Source: Cellulosimicrobium cellulans
Lineage (GTDB): Bacteria; Actinomycetota; Actinomycetes; Actinomycetales; Cellulomonadaceae
Length of the DNA stretch: 64,000 bases
Direction of reading: 5' to 3'
Assembly: GCF_006539945.1 (NCBI RefSeq)
Contig: NZ_BJNZ01000014.1
Coordinates: 40,186 to 104,185 of the forward strand
Made by a program: the position numbers and the translations under genes
Shown: positions 1-7,032 of the stretch, in pieces
Layout of the letters: every line of letters starts with the position of its first letter
Numbering within the stretch: the stretch's first letter is position 1
The notes under the pieces: generated by a model
What the model was told of the DNA's origin: nothing
The model's input: the letters and a program-made list of their open reading frames with translations, nothing else
Databases searched by the model: none

Positions 1-216
1 CGCACCCGTGAGCAGCGGGCCGAACAGGCCGAGGAAGATCAGCGGCTGGAGCAGCGAGAAGATCAGCGTGAACGGGTCGCGCAGGACGAGCAGGATCTCG
101 CGCGTGAAGACGGCCCAGGTGTCGGCGAGGAGCTTCGCGACCCCGGTCCGCAGGAACGCGTCGGTGCCGGGCGTCGTCCGGCTCGCCGGCGAGGAGAGGT
201 CGGTGCGCGTGCTCAT
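1..216 (-). CDS. ABC-2 type drug exporter permease (partial, C-terminal part outside window)
   Basis: Only the first 72 codons are present; the gene runs off the left edge. The visible part has a short Ser/Thr-rich cytoplasmic N terminus, an amphipathic stretch with the motif FTREILLVLRDP (about residues 37-48) and the start of a first membrane segment rich in Phe and Leu. This is the usual opening of DrrB-type permeases that export antibiotics or lipids. The ATG overlaps the stop of the upstream ATPase gene as ATGA, so the two are translationally coupled and should form one transporter. Substrate unknown. Confidence 0.85.
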   Translation of the reverse strand, partial: MSTRTDLSSPASRTTPGTDAFLRTGVAKLLADTWAVFTREILLVLRDPFTLIFSLLQPLIFLGLFGPLLTGA

Positions 217-1223
217 GCGGCCTCCTCTCGCAGGCTGCGCCCGGTGAGGTTGAGGAACACGTCGTCGAGGCTCGCCTGCTTGAGCTCGGCCGAGCGCACC
301 GCGAGGCCGCCGACGCGCAGCGACTCGATCGCCTCGGGCAGCCGGTCCGCGCCGTGGGTCGTGGAGATCCGGACGGACACGACGCCGTCGGCGCCGCTCG
401 TGGTCTCGACCTGGCCCACGTCCTCGGCGAGGGACGCGCGGACGCGGCCGACGACGTCGGGCACCACGCCCGACCGCTCGCCGGGGACGCCGCTCCCGCC
501 CGCCGCGGGGGCCACCGCGAGCGTGATGACGTCGTCGGCGTGGCTGTGCTTGAGCGCGTCCGGAGTGGCGTCGGCGATGATCTCGCCGTGGTCGATGACG
601 ACGACGCGTTCTGCCATGGAGTCGGCCTCGTCGAGGTAGTGCGTGGTGAGCACGATCGTCATGCCGTACCGCTCGCGCATCGCGGCGATGTGCTCCCACA
701 GGTTGGCGCGCGCGTGGGGGTCGAGGCCCGTCGTCGGCTCGTCGAGGAACAGCAGCGGCGGGTGGTTCATGAGCCCGAGCGCCACGTCGAGCCGGCGCCG
801 CTGGCCGCCCGAGAGCGACTGCACGGTGCGCTTCTCGAGCCCGCCGAGGTCGAGGGCTGCGAGCAGGTCGGCGGCCCGCCGCGTGTACTCGCCGGGCGGG
901 AGGCCGTAGAAGCGGCCCTGGTTGTGCAGCTCGTCGAGCACGCGGTAGGAGTACCCGCCGCCGTTGCCCTGCCCGATGAAGCCGATGCGGGATCGGACCC
1001 GGGCCGGGTCGCGCGCGACGTCGTAGCCGGCGACCTCCGCGGTCCCGGCGGTCGGTTCGAGGAGGCTCGTCAGCATCCTCAGGGTCGTGGACTTGCCGGC
1101 CCCGTTGGGGCCGAGGAAGGCGACGAGCTCGCCCTCACGGACGTCGACGTCGATGCCCTTGACGGCCTCGACGGTCTCTTTCTTGCGGTGGAAGGTCTTG
1201 GTCAGGCCACGGGCTCGGATCAC
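213..1223 (-). CDS. Daunorubicin-resistance type ABC transporter ATP-binding protein
   Basis: ATPase of a DrrAB-like exporter. Walker A GPNGAGKST is at about residues 38-46, followed by the signature LSGGQRRRLDVAL and Walker B LLFLDEPTTGLDP. The roughly 100-residue C-terminal extension is typical of the DrrA group. I chose the GTG at 1223 because AGGG lies 8 bases upstream and the conserved IRARGLTKTF begins right there. An ATG at 1274 would add 17 residues but lies inside a candidate operator, and the open frame to 1520 reads through the promoter region. The gene is divergent from a TetR regulator at 1355, which probably represses it, and is coupled to the permease gene at its 3' end. Confidence 0.93.
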   Translation of the reverse strand: MIRARGLTKTFHRKKETVEAVKGIDVDVREGELVAFLGPNGAGKSTTLRMLTSLLEPTAGTAEVAGYDVARDPARVRSRIGFIGQGNGGGYSYRVLDELHNQGRFYGLPPGEYTRRAADLLAALDLGGLEKRTVQSLSGGQRRRLDVALGLMNHPPLLFLDEPTTGLDPHARANLWEHIAAMRERYGMTIVLTTHYLDEADSMAERVVVIDHGEIIADATPDALKHSHADDVITLAVAPAAGGSGVPGERSGVVPDVVGRVRASLAEDVGQVETTSGADGVVSVRISTTHGADRLPEAIESLRVGGLAVRSAELKQASLDDVFLNLTGRSLREEAA

Positions 1224-1237
1224 CGGAGCCACCCTTT

Positions 1238-1284
1238 CGTACGCCGTACCGAAATTGAGGATCCACGTTAGCATACGGTGTACG
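1238..1284. promoter_or_regulatory. Paired palindromic operator between ABC exporter and tetR
   Basis: CGTACGCCGTA (1238-1248) and TACGGTGTACG (1274-1284) form an inverted repeat with one mismatch, with centres 36 bases apart. The left copy is itself a perfect 5-1-5 palindrome, GTACG-C-CGTAC. Two similar half-palindromes between divergent tetR and target genes are the usual layout of a TetR operator. The assignment to the TetR encoded at 1355 is inferred from position. Confidence 0.6.
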
Positions 1285-1354
1285 GGAAGAGGCAAGCCTC
1301 TGCCCCGCCGAGGCTGTCGGGCGGGACGCGACCGAAGTCGGGGAGGATACGCAC

Positions 1355-2284
1355 GTGACGACCGACCGCACCGACGAGCGCGACGGCGGCCTCGCGCCGT
1401 CGGGCACCCCGCAGACCTCGCCCGCGACCCCGGAGCCGGAGGAGCCGGGACGGCCGCGCGGCGTCGTCGCGGCCGCGGACGCCGGGGTCGCCTCCGCCGT
1501 GCAGGCCGCGGAGCACGCACGGGCCCAGTTCACCGAGGTCGTCCGCACCCCCGAGATCACGCGCCGCCTCGCGCTCCTGTGGGACCCGCCGGCCCCCGCG
1601 ACCCGTGGCCGCAAGCCGCGGCTCACGCTCGACGACGTCGTGCGGGCGGGGATCGCCGTCGCGCAGGAGGGCGGCCTCGACGCGCTCTCGATGCGCCGCG
1701 TCGCGACCGAGCTCGGCGTCGGAGCGATGTCGCTGTACACGTACGTGCCGGGCCGCACCGAGCTCGTGGACCTCATGATCGACCGCGCGTACGCCGAGCT
1801 CGACCTGCCCGCCGCGGGAGCCCCGTGGCGGCCCGCGCTCGCGCAGTACGCGCACGAGCTGTGGAACCTCTACCTGCGCCACCCGTGGATCCTCCAGACC
1901 AACATGTGGCGCGCCCCGCTCGCGCCCCACGTGCTCGACGCCCAGGAGGCCGGGCTGCGGACCATCGTCGACACCGGTCTCTCCGAGCTCCAGGTCGTCG
2001 ACACCCTCGGCCTCGTCGACAACTACGTCCAGGGCCTCGCGCGCGCCACGATCGCCGAGCGGACCGAGCGCGACGCGACCGGCGTCGGCAACGACGAGTA
2101 CTGGACGACGCTCGGCAGCTTCTGGGAGGACTGGTTCGACGTCGAGCGCTACCCCGTCATGACGCGCGTCTACGTCGCGGGCGGGTTCGACGCCCCGCAG
2201 GGCCCGTTCGACGCGAGCCTCGACCGCCTGCTCGACGCCGTCGAGATGGCGATCGACCGCGCGAGCACCGGACCTGCCGAGTAG
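1355..2284 (+). CDS. TetR/AcrR family transcriptional regulator with TetR-type C-terminal domain
   Basis: 309 residues, longer than a standard TetR (about 200) because of a roughly 85-residue Pro/Ala/Glu-rich N-terminal extension. The helix-turn-helix lies at about residues 88-140, with LTLDDVVRAGIAVAQEGG followed by RRVATELGVGAMSLYTYV. The C-terminal part resembles the ligand-binding domain of the TetR/ActR group. The GTG start has GGGGAGG 8 bases upstream. Divergent from the DrrAB-like exporter with palindromes in between, so it is probably a drug-responsive repressor of that exporter and perhaps of itself. The ligand cannot be read from the sequence. Confidence 0.9.
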   Translation: MTTDRTDERDGGLAPSGTPQTSPATPEPEEPGRPRGVVAAADAGVASAVQAAEHARAQFTEVVRTPEITRRLALLWDPPAPATRGRKPRLTLDDVVRAGIAVAQEGGLDALSMRRVATELGVGAMSLYTYVPGRTELVDLMIDRAYAELDLPAAGAPWRPALAQYAHELWNLYLRHPWILQTNMWRAPLAPHVLDAQEAGLRTIVDTGLSELQVVDTLGLVDNYVQGLARATIAERTERDATGVGNDEYWTTLGSFWEDWFDVERYPVMTRVYVAGGFDAPQGPFDASLDRLLDAVEMAIDRASTGPAE

Positions 2285-2344
2285 AACCTGACCGGACGGC
2301 GGTCCCGGCTGACGCGCGGACGTCACCCCTGGCAGGATCGACCC

Positions 2345-4039
2345 ATGGATCCCCGCGCCGGCACGCCCGCCCAGCCCAGCGACCTGATCGACGTCGACGC
2401 CGTGGTCGGCGCCTACTACGACCTCGCCCCCGACGTGGACGACCCCGCGCAGAAGGTCGTGTTCGGCACGTCGGGCCACCGCGGGTCGAGCCTCGACCAC
2501 GCGTTCAACGAGGCGCACATCATCGCGATCACGGCCGCGATCGTCGAGTACCGGCGCTCGCAGGGCACGGACGGCCCGCTGTTCATCGGCCGCGACACGC
2601 ACGCGCTGTCGCTCCCGGCGTGGCAGACCGCGCTCGAGGTCCTCGTCGCCGCGGGCGTCCAGACGTACGTCGACGCGCGCGACTCGTTCACCCCGACCCC
2701 CGCCGTCTCGCAGTCGATCCTCCTGCACAACGAGGCGACGACGATCGACGGCGTCCGCACCACGGGACCGGGCCTCGCGGACGGGATCGTGGTCACGCCG
2801 TCGCACAACCCGCCGCGCGACGGCGGCTTCAAGTACAACCCGCCGCACGGCGGCCCCGCCGGGTCCGAGGCGACCGGCTGGATCGCGGACCGCGCGAACG
2901 AGATCCTGCGCACCGGCGTCGGCAGCGTGCCGCGCGTGCCGCTGACCCAGGCGCTCACGTCCGAGCACGTGCACAAGCACGACTTCCTCACCACGTACGT
3001 CGACGACCTGGCGAACGTCCTCGACCTCGACGTCATCCGGGACTCCGGCGTGCGCATCGGCGCCGACCCGCTGGGCGGCGCGTCGGTCGAGTACTGGGGC
3101 GAGATCGGCGAGCGGTACGGGCTCGACCTCACGGTCGTGAACCCGCAGGTCGACCCGCGCTGGGCGTTCATGACGCTCGACTGGGACGGCAAGATCCGTA
3201 TGGACTGCTCGTCGCCGTACGCCATGGCGTCGCTCGTCGCAGGGATGACCGGCGACTCCGGCGACGCCGAGGGCGGCGCGCCGTTCGACGTCGCCACCGG
3301 GAACGACGCCGACTCCGACCGCCACGGGATCGTCACGCCCGACGCCGGGCTCATGAACCCCAACCACTACCTCGCCGTCGCGATCCAGTACCTCTACGGC
3401 GGCGCGCGCGAGGGCTGGCGCGACGACGCGGCGATCGGCAAGACGCTCGTGTCGTCCGCCCTCATCGACCGGGTCGCGGGCGGGCTGGGGCGCCGGCTCG
3501 TCGAGGTCCCCGTCGGGTTCAAGTGGTTCGTGCCCGGCCTGCTCGACGGCTCCGTCGGGTTCGGCGGCGAGGAGTCCGCCGGGGCGTCGTTCCTCCGCAA
3601 GGACGGCCGCGTCTGGTCGACGGACAAGGACGGCCTGCTCCTCGCGCTGCTCGCGTCGGAGATCATCGCGGCCACGGGCCGGACGCCGTCCGAGCACCAC
3701 CGCGACCTCGTCGAGCGCTACGGCGAGTCCTGGTACGCGCGCGTCGACGCGCCCGCGACGCTCGAGGAGAAGGCCACGCTCGGCAAGCTCTCGCCCGAGC
3801 AGGTCACCGCGACCGAGCTCGCCGGCGAGCCGATCACCGCCAGGCTCACCCGTGCGCCCGGCAACGACGCACCGATCGGCGGGCTCAAGGTCACGACCGA
3901 GAACGCGTGGTTCGCGGCCCGGCCGTCGGGCACGGAGAACGTCTACAAGATCTACGCCGAGTCGTTCGTCTCGGCCGAGCACCTGACCCAGGTCCAGGCC
4001 GAGGCGAAGGACGTCGTCTCCGCCGCCCTCGGCGGCTGA
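2345..4039 (+). CDS. pgm: Phosphoglucomutase (alpha-D-glucose phosphate-specific)
   Basis: Interconverts glucose 1-phosphate and glucose 6-phosphate, linking glycogen and cell-wall sugar nucleotides to glycolysis. 564 residues, the normal length for the bacterial Pgm family. The catalytic phosphoserine loop TPSHNPP is at about residues 151-157, the metal-binding loop [10 protein letters not shown] at about 319-328, and the sugar-binding GEESAGASF and phosphate-binding [10 protein letters not shown] motifs follow in the expected order. The ATG sits 6 bases after CAGGAT, which could be a -10 box of a leaderless message. The gene ends at a long stem-loop shared with the convergent MFS gene. Confidence 0.97.
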   Translation: MDPRAGTPAQPSDLIDVDAVVGAYYDLAPDVDDPAQKVVFGTSGHRGSSLDHAFNEAHIIAITAAIVEYRRSQGTDGPLFIGRDTHALSLPAWQTALEVLVAAGVQTYVDARDSFTPTPAVSQSILLHNEATTIDGVRTTGPGLADGIVVTPSHNPPRDGGFKYNPPHGGPAGSEATGWIADRANEILRTGVGSVPRVPLTQALTSEHVHKHDFLTTYVDDLANVLDLDVIRDSGVRIGADPLGGASVEYWGEIGERYGLDLTVVNPQVDPRWAFMTLDWDGKIRMDCSSPYAMASLVAGMTGDSGDAEGGAPFDVATGNDADSDRHGIVTPDAGLMNPNHYLAVAIQYLYGGAREGWRDDAAIGKTLVSSALIDRVAGGLGRRLVEVPVGFKWFVPGLLDGSVGFGGEESAGASFLRKDGRVWSTDKDGLLLALLASEIIAATGRTPSEHHRDLVERYGESWYARVDAPATLEEKATLGKLSPEQVTATELAGEPITARLTRAPGNDAPIGGLKVTTENAWFAARPSGTENVYKIYAESFVSAEHLTQVQAEAKDVVSAALGG

Positions 4040-4047
4040 CCTCCCTG

Positions 4048-4087
4048 CCGAGGCAGAACCCTGGCGCTGACCAGGGTTCTGCCTCGG
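4048..4087. terminator. Perfect 17-bp stem-loop between convergent pgm and MFS genes
   Basis: CCGAGGCAGAACCCTGG (4048-4064), loop CGCTGA, and a perfect complement (4071-4087). No T tract follows. Its place between convergent genes fits a two-way terminator. The right arm is the first unit of the tandem repeat described at 4071-4134. Confidence 0.75.
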
Positions 4088-4134
4088 CGACCCGCGGTTC
4101 TCTCTCGGCGGACCAGGGTTCTCTCTCGGCGCGG
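4071..4134. repeat. Three tandem ~21-bp units, family also present at 25611
   Basis: Units start at 4071, 4091 and 4113 and follow the pattern CC-RS-GGTTCT-NYCTCGGCG-R, each 20-22 bases. A similar array with CTCTACCTCGG cores lies at 25611-25680, also downstream of a plus-strand gene facing a minus-strand gene. This points to a dispersed intergenic repeat family of this genome. Confidence 0.6.
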
Positions 4135-4155
4135 TGGGCCCGCCGGCCCACCGCC

Positions 4156-5571
4156 TCACGCCACCGCCCTGACTCCCGCCGCGGCGCGGCGCGCGACGAC
4201 CGTCCCGACGAGGGAGACGCCCGCGAACGTGAGCATGAGCAGCTGGGCGGACCGGACGAGGTCGGGTGCCCCGAGGTTCACGAGGACGCCGGCGAGGGTG
4301 GCGCTGAGCGCCGTCGCGATGAGGAAGACGGTGTTGACCGCGGCCGCGGCCTTGGCACCCTCCTCCTCGCCGACAGTGCTCCCCAGCGCGGCGACCGTCA
4401 GGTGCGGGAACCCGAGCCCGATCCCGGCTCCCGCGAGGAAGAGCGTCACGAACCAGAGGGCGATCACCATGCCCGACGGCCCGTCGTGGTGGAGCAGCCC
4501 GTACGCGGCGAGACCGAGCGCGACCACCAGCGGGCCCACCGTGATGAGGCCCCGCCGCGCCCGGACCGTCGTGGCGTTCGCGGTGACCATCTGGGTCACC
4601 GACCAGCCCAGCGAGAGGGCCGCCCCGAGCAGTCCCGCGACGAGCGGACCGAGTCCTCCGATCTCCTGCCCGAAGAGCGGGATGAACGCCTCGGTGCCGA
4701 TGCCGAACGCGAGGACTGCGACGGTGAGGTAGACCCAGCGGAGCGAGGACCCGCGCGCGAACGTGACCTGGGGCAGGATCCCGCTGCGCCCGCTCCGCTC
4801 GTGACGGACGAACCACACGCCGAGCACGACCCCGACGACGAGCGCCGCCGCGGTCGCGACACCGGCGGGCACGACGCTCGCGACGCCCACCGCTGCGACG
4901 GCGCTCGCGAGCAGCACGAGCGACGCCCACGGCACCGACTCGCCGGAGCGGCTCCGGGCGGTGCGCGGCATCGAGCGGACCACGAGCACGCAGACGAGCG
5001 CCGCGACGACCGCGAGACTGACGAACGCGGCGCGCCAGGCGCCGACCTGCCCGAACCCGCCTCCCACGACCGGCCCGACGATGTTCCCGACGCCCCACAT
5101 CGCCGAGACGAGAGCCGCAGCCCGGGCCCAGAGCCGCTCGGGCAGCGCCCGCTGGATCAGGGCGTACCCGAGTCCGGCGAGCAGTCCTCCGCCAAGCCCT
5201 TGGACGGTGCGGCCGAGCAGCAGGACGAGCATCGACGGGCTGGCCGCGCACAGCAGCGACCCGAGGGCGAACAGCCCGAGCGCGAGCAGGTACGCCCGGA
5301 CCGCGCCCTGTTGCGTCAGCACCCTGCTGACGAGCATGGAGGTGACGACGGAGGCCAGCAGGAACGTCGTCATCGTCCAGGCGTAGAACTCGGCGCCGCC
5401 GATCTCGGCCACGATCGTCGGCAGGAGACTCGTCGTGAGGTAGACGTTGCTCGCCTCCAGCAGGACGCCGCCCGCGAGCACCGCCGCGACGGGGGCGTAC
5501 CGCCCGCCCAGCAGCTCGCGCCACGTGCCTGCCGTCCCCGTGTCCTGCCGTTCCTGCTCGGTCTGGGTCAT
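4156..5571 (-). CDS. MFS multidrug transporter, 14-TM (DHA2-like)
   Basis: 471 residues with about 14 hydrophobic segments, the layout of proton-driven drug exporters of the 14-spanner group. The loop after the fourth segment carries LLGRTVQGLGGGLLAGLGYAL, a variant of the antiporter motif C region. The ATG at 5571 has AGAGGA about 9 bases upstream; the GTG at 5592 lacks a good ribosome binding site. Its promoter contains a near-consensus SoxR box, with soxR itself divergent, so the exporter is probably induced by redox-cycling compounds. Substrate unknown; redox-active antibiotics or pigments are plausible from the regulation alone. Confidence 0.92.
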   Translation of the reverse strand: MTQTEQERQDTGTAGTWRELLGGRYAPVAAVLAGGVLLEASNVYLTTSLLPTIVAEIGGAEFYAWTMTTFLLASVVTSMLVSRVLTQQGAVRAYLLALGLFALGSLLCAASPSMLVLLLGRTVQGLGGGLLAGLGYALIQRALPERLWARAAALVSAMWGVGNIVGPVVGGGFGQVGAWRAAFVSLAVVAALVCVLVVRSMPRTARSRSGESVPWASLVLLASAVAAVGVASVVPAGVATAAALVVGVVLGVWFVRHERSGRSGILPQVTFARGSSLRWVYLTVAVLAFGIGTEAFIPLFGQEIGGLGPLVAGLLGAALSLGWSVTQMVTANATTVRARRGLITVGPLVVALGLAAYGLLHHDGPSGMVIALWFVTLFLAGAGIGLGFPHLTVAALGSTVGEEEGAKAAAAVNTVFLIATALSATLAGVLVNLGAPDLVRSAQLLMLTFAGVSLVGTVVARRAAAGVRAVA

Positions 5572-5646
5572 CTCGGGCCGTCCTCTCGCCACGTCCGGTC
5601 GGGGCGTACGCCCCCCTGCGGGCGCCCCGGTGGACGACCCGCCGCG

Positions 5647-5677
5647 ACGCTAATACCTCGAGTAAACTTGAGGTCAA
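5647..5677 (-). promoter_or_regulatory. SoxR-controlled promoter of the MFS gene with SoxR box
   Basis: The plus-strand sequence CCTCGAGTAAACTTGAGG (5656-5673) differs at two bases from the classical SoxR operator CCTCAAGTTAACTTGAGG. On the minus strand it lies between a -35 box TTGACC (5677-5672) and a -10 box TAGCGT (5652-5647) with a 19-base spacer, the overlong spacing that MerR-family activators correct by twisting DNA. So both operator and promoter geometry point to SoxR activation of the MFS gene. Confidence 0.88.
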
Positions 5678-5688
5678 GGGAGGTATCC

Positions 5689-6129
5689 GTGTCGCTCGAA
5701 CCCGACGATCTCCTCGCTGTCGGCGAGGTCGCGCACCGCACGGGCGTCGCCGTGTCAGCGCTGCACTACTACGAGCAGCTCGGCCTCATCGCCTCGACGC
5801 GCACGTCCGGCAACCAGCGCCGCTACCCCCGGCACATGCTCCGGCGCATCTCGCTCATCGTCGTCGCGAAACGGCTCGGCATCCCCCTCGCGGACGTCCA
5901 GGAGGTCTTCACCAGCCTCCCCCTGGACCACCCGCCGTCACAGCGCGACTGGAGGCGCGTGGCCAAGCTCTGGAACGACGAGCTCGAGCTGCGGCGCACC
6001 CAGATCGACCACCTGCAGCGCGAGCTGACCGGCTGCATCGGCTGCGGCTGCCTCTCGCTCAAGGCGTGCCGGCTGCTCAACCCCGAGGACGCCCTCGGGT
6101 CGGACGGCCCCGGCCCCCGGCGCATCTGA
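5689..6129 (+). CDS. soxR: Redox-sensitive transcriptional activator SoxR
   Basis: 146-residue MerR-family regulator. The winged helix-turn-helix spans about residues 10-75 (VGEVAHRTGVAVSALHYYE, NQRRYPRHMLRRI). A dimerisation helix follows, then the [2Fe-2S] site C116-x2-C119-x-C121-x5-C127, which is the SoxR signature. The GTG start has AGGGAGG 5 bases upstream. Oxidation of the cluster by redox-active compounds switches the bound protein to an activator. The only nearby target is the divergent MFS exporter; no soxS-like gene is visible, as expected outside enteric bacteria. Confidence 0.96.
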   Translation: MSLEPDDLLAVGEVAHRTGVAVSALHYYEQLGLIASTRTSGNQRRYPRHMLRRISLIVVAKRLGIPLADVQEVFTSLPLDHPPSQRDWRRVAKLWNDELELRRTQIDHLQRELTGCIGCGCLSLKACRLLNPEDALGSDGPGPRRI

Positions 6130-6162
6130 GCGGCGGGAACGCACCGTCCGGCGGCCGCCTCC

Positions 6163-7032
6163 TCACCCGCGCCGGCTGCGGGCGTCCCACGTCTCGGTCG
6201 CGACGCGCTGGGCGTCGCGGAGCGCGCGGGCCGGGTCGACGCCCTTGGGGCAGACCTGGGTGCACGCCCCGACCTGGATGCACGGCCAGGCGCCGAGCTC
6301 GGTGTCGAGGACGTCGGCGCGGTCGAGCTCGCCGGCGTCGCGCGAGTCCTCGTCCCACCGGCGTGCCGTCGCGACGACGGCCGGGCCGAGGAAGCCCGGC
6401 GCGACGTCGAGCTGCGGGCACGCCGCGTAGCAGAGCATGCAGTCGATGCACTCGGCGAAGCTCTTGAACGCGGCGAGCTCGCCCGGCGTCTGCCGGTGGC
6501 CCGACGCCGGCCCGTGCGCCCGCAGCGCGTCGTCACCGTCCGCCGTCGGCGGGTCGGCGACGACGTCGCCCACCTCGACCCCGGCCGCCGCCTCGGCCGC
6601 ACGCGGCGGCGCGTCGACGAGCGGGAGCCGCGTCGCGCCGTCGGGCACGAGCCACGGCTGCACGGCGGCGAGCTTGCCGAGGAACGTGTCGGTGTCGACG
6701 ACGAGGTCGCGGAGCACCTCGGCGTGCGCAAGCGGCTCGACGACGAGGCCGGACGTGCGGTAGCCGCGCACGAACGTCTCGCACCCGAGCACGGGGCGGC
6801 CGTTGACCATCACGCCGCAGCTGCCACAGACGGCCATCTTGCACGACCACCGGAACGTGAGCGTGGGGTCCGCGTGGTCCTTGACCCACTGGAGCGCGTC
6901 GAGCACCGAGGTGCGGTCGTCGTAGGGCACGTCGAACACGTCCCGCCGCCCGGTGTCCGCGCCGTCGGGCGAGGTCCGCGCGACCTCCAGCCGCACCGTC
7001 CGTGCCTCCACCGGCCGCTCCGCCTCGCTCAC
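6163..7032 (-). CDS. frdB: Fumarate reductase/succinate dehydrogenase iron-sulfur subunit
   Basis: Electron-transfer subunit linking the flavoprotein to the membrane quinone. The N-terminal ferredoxin domain carries the [2Fe-2S] ligands CKMAVCGSCG plus a later Cys. The C-terminal half has CIDCMLCYAACP and CIQVGACTQVCPKG for the other two clusters; the first Cys-rich motif resembles the E. coli FrdB form more than SdhB. 289 residues, somewhat over the usual 240-260 because of a Pro/Asp-rich insert between the two halves. The GTG start overlaps the stop of the flavoprotein gene (GTGA). No membrane-anchor gene follows; soxR converges from the other side. Confidence 0.93.
   Translation of the reverse strand: MSEAERPVEARTVRLEVARTSPDGADTGRRDVFDVPYDDRTSVLDALQWVKDHADPTLTFRWSCKMAVCGSCGVMVNGRPVLGCETFVRGYRTSGLVVEPLAHAEVLRDLVVDTDTFLGKLAAVQPWLVPDGATRLPLVDAPPRAAEAAAGVEVGDVVADPPTADGDDALRAHGPASGHRQTPGELAAFKSFAECIDCMLCYAACPQLDVAPGFLGPAVVATARRWDEDSRDAGELDRADVLDTELGAWPCIQVGACTQVCPKGVDPARALRDAQRVATETWDARSRRG

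Noticed and set aside
1268..5677. 1469-codon minus-strand open frame
   Set aside because: Covers tetR and pgm in antisense and the MFS gene out of frame; no recognisable motifs.
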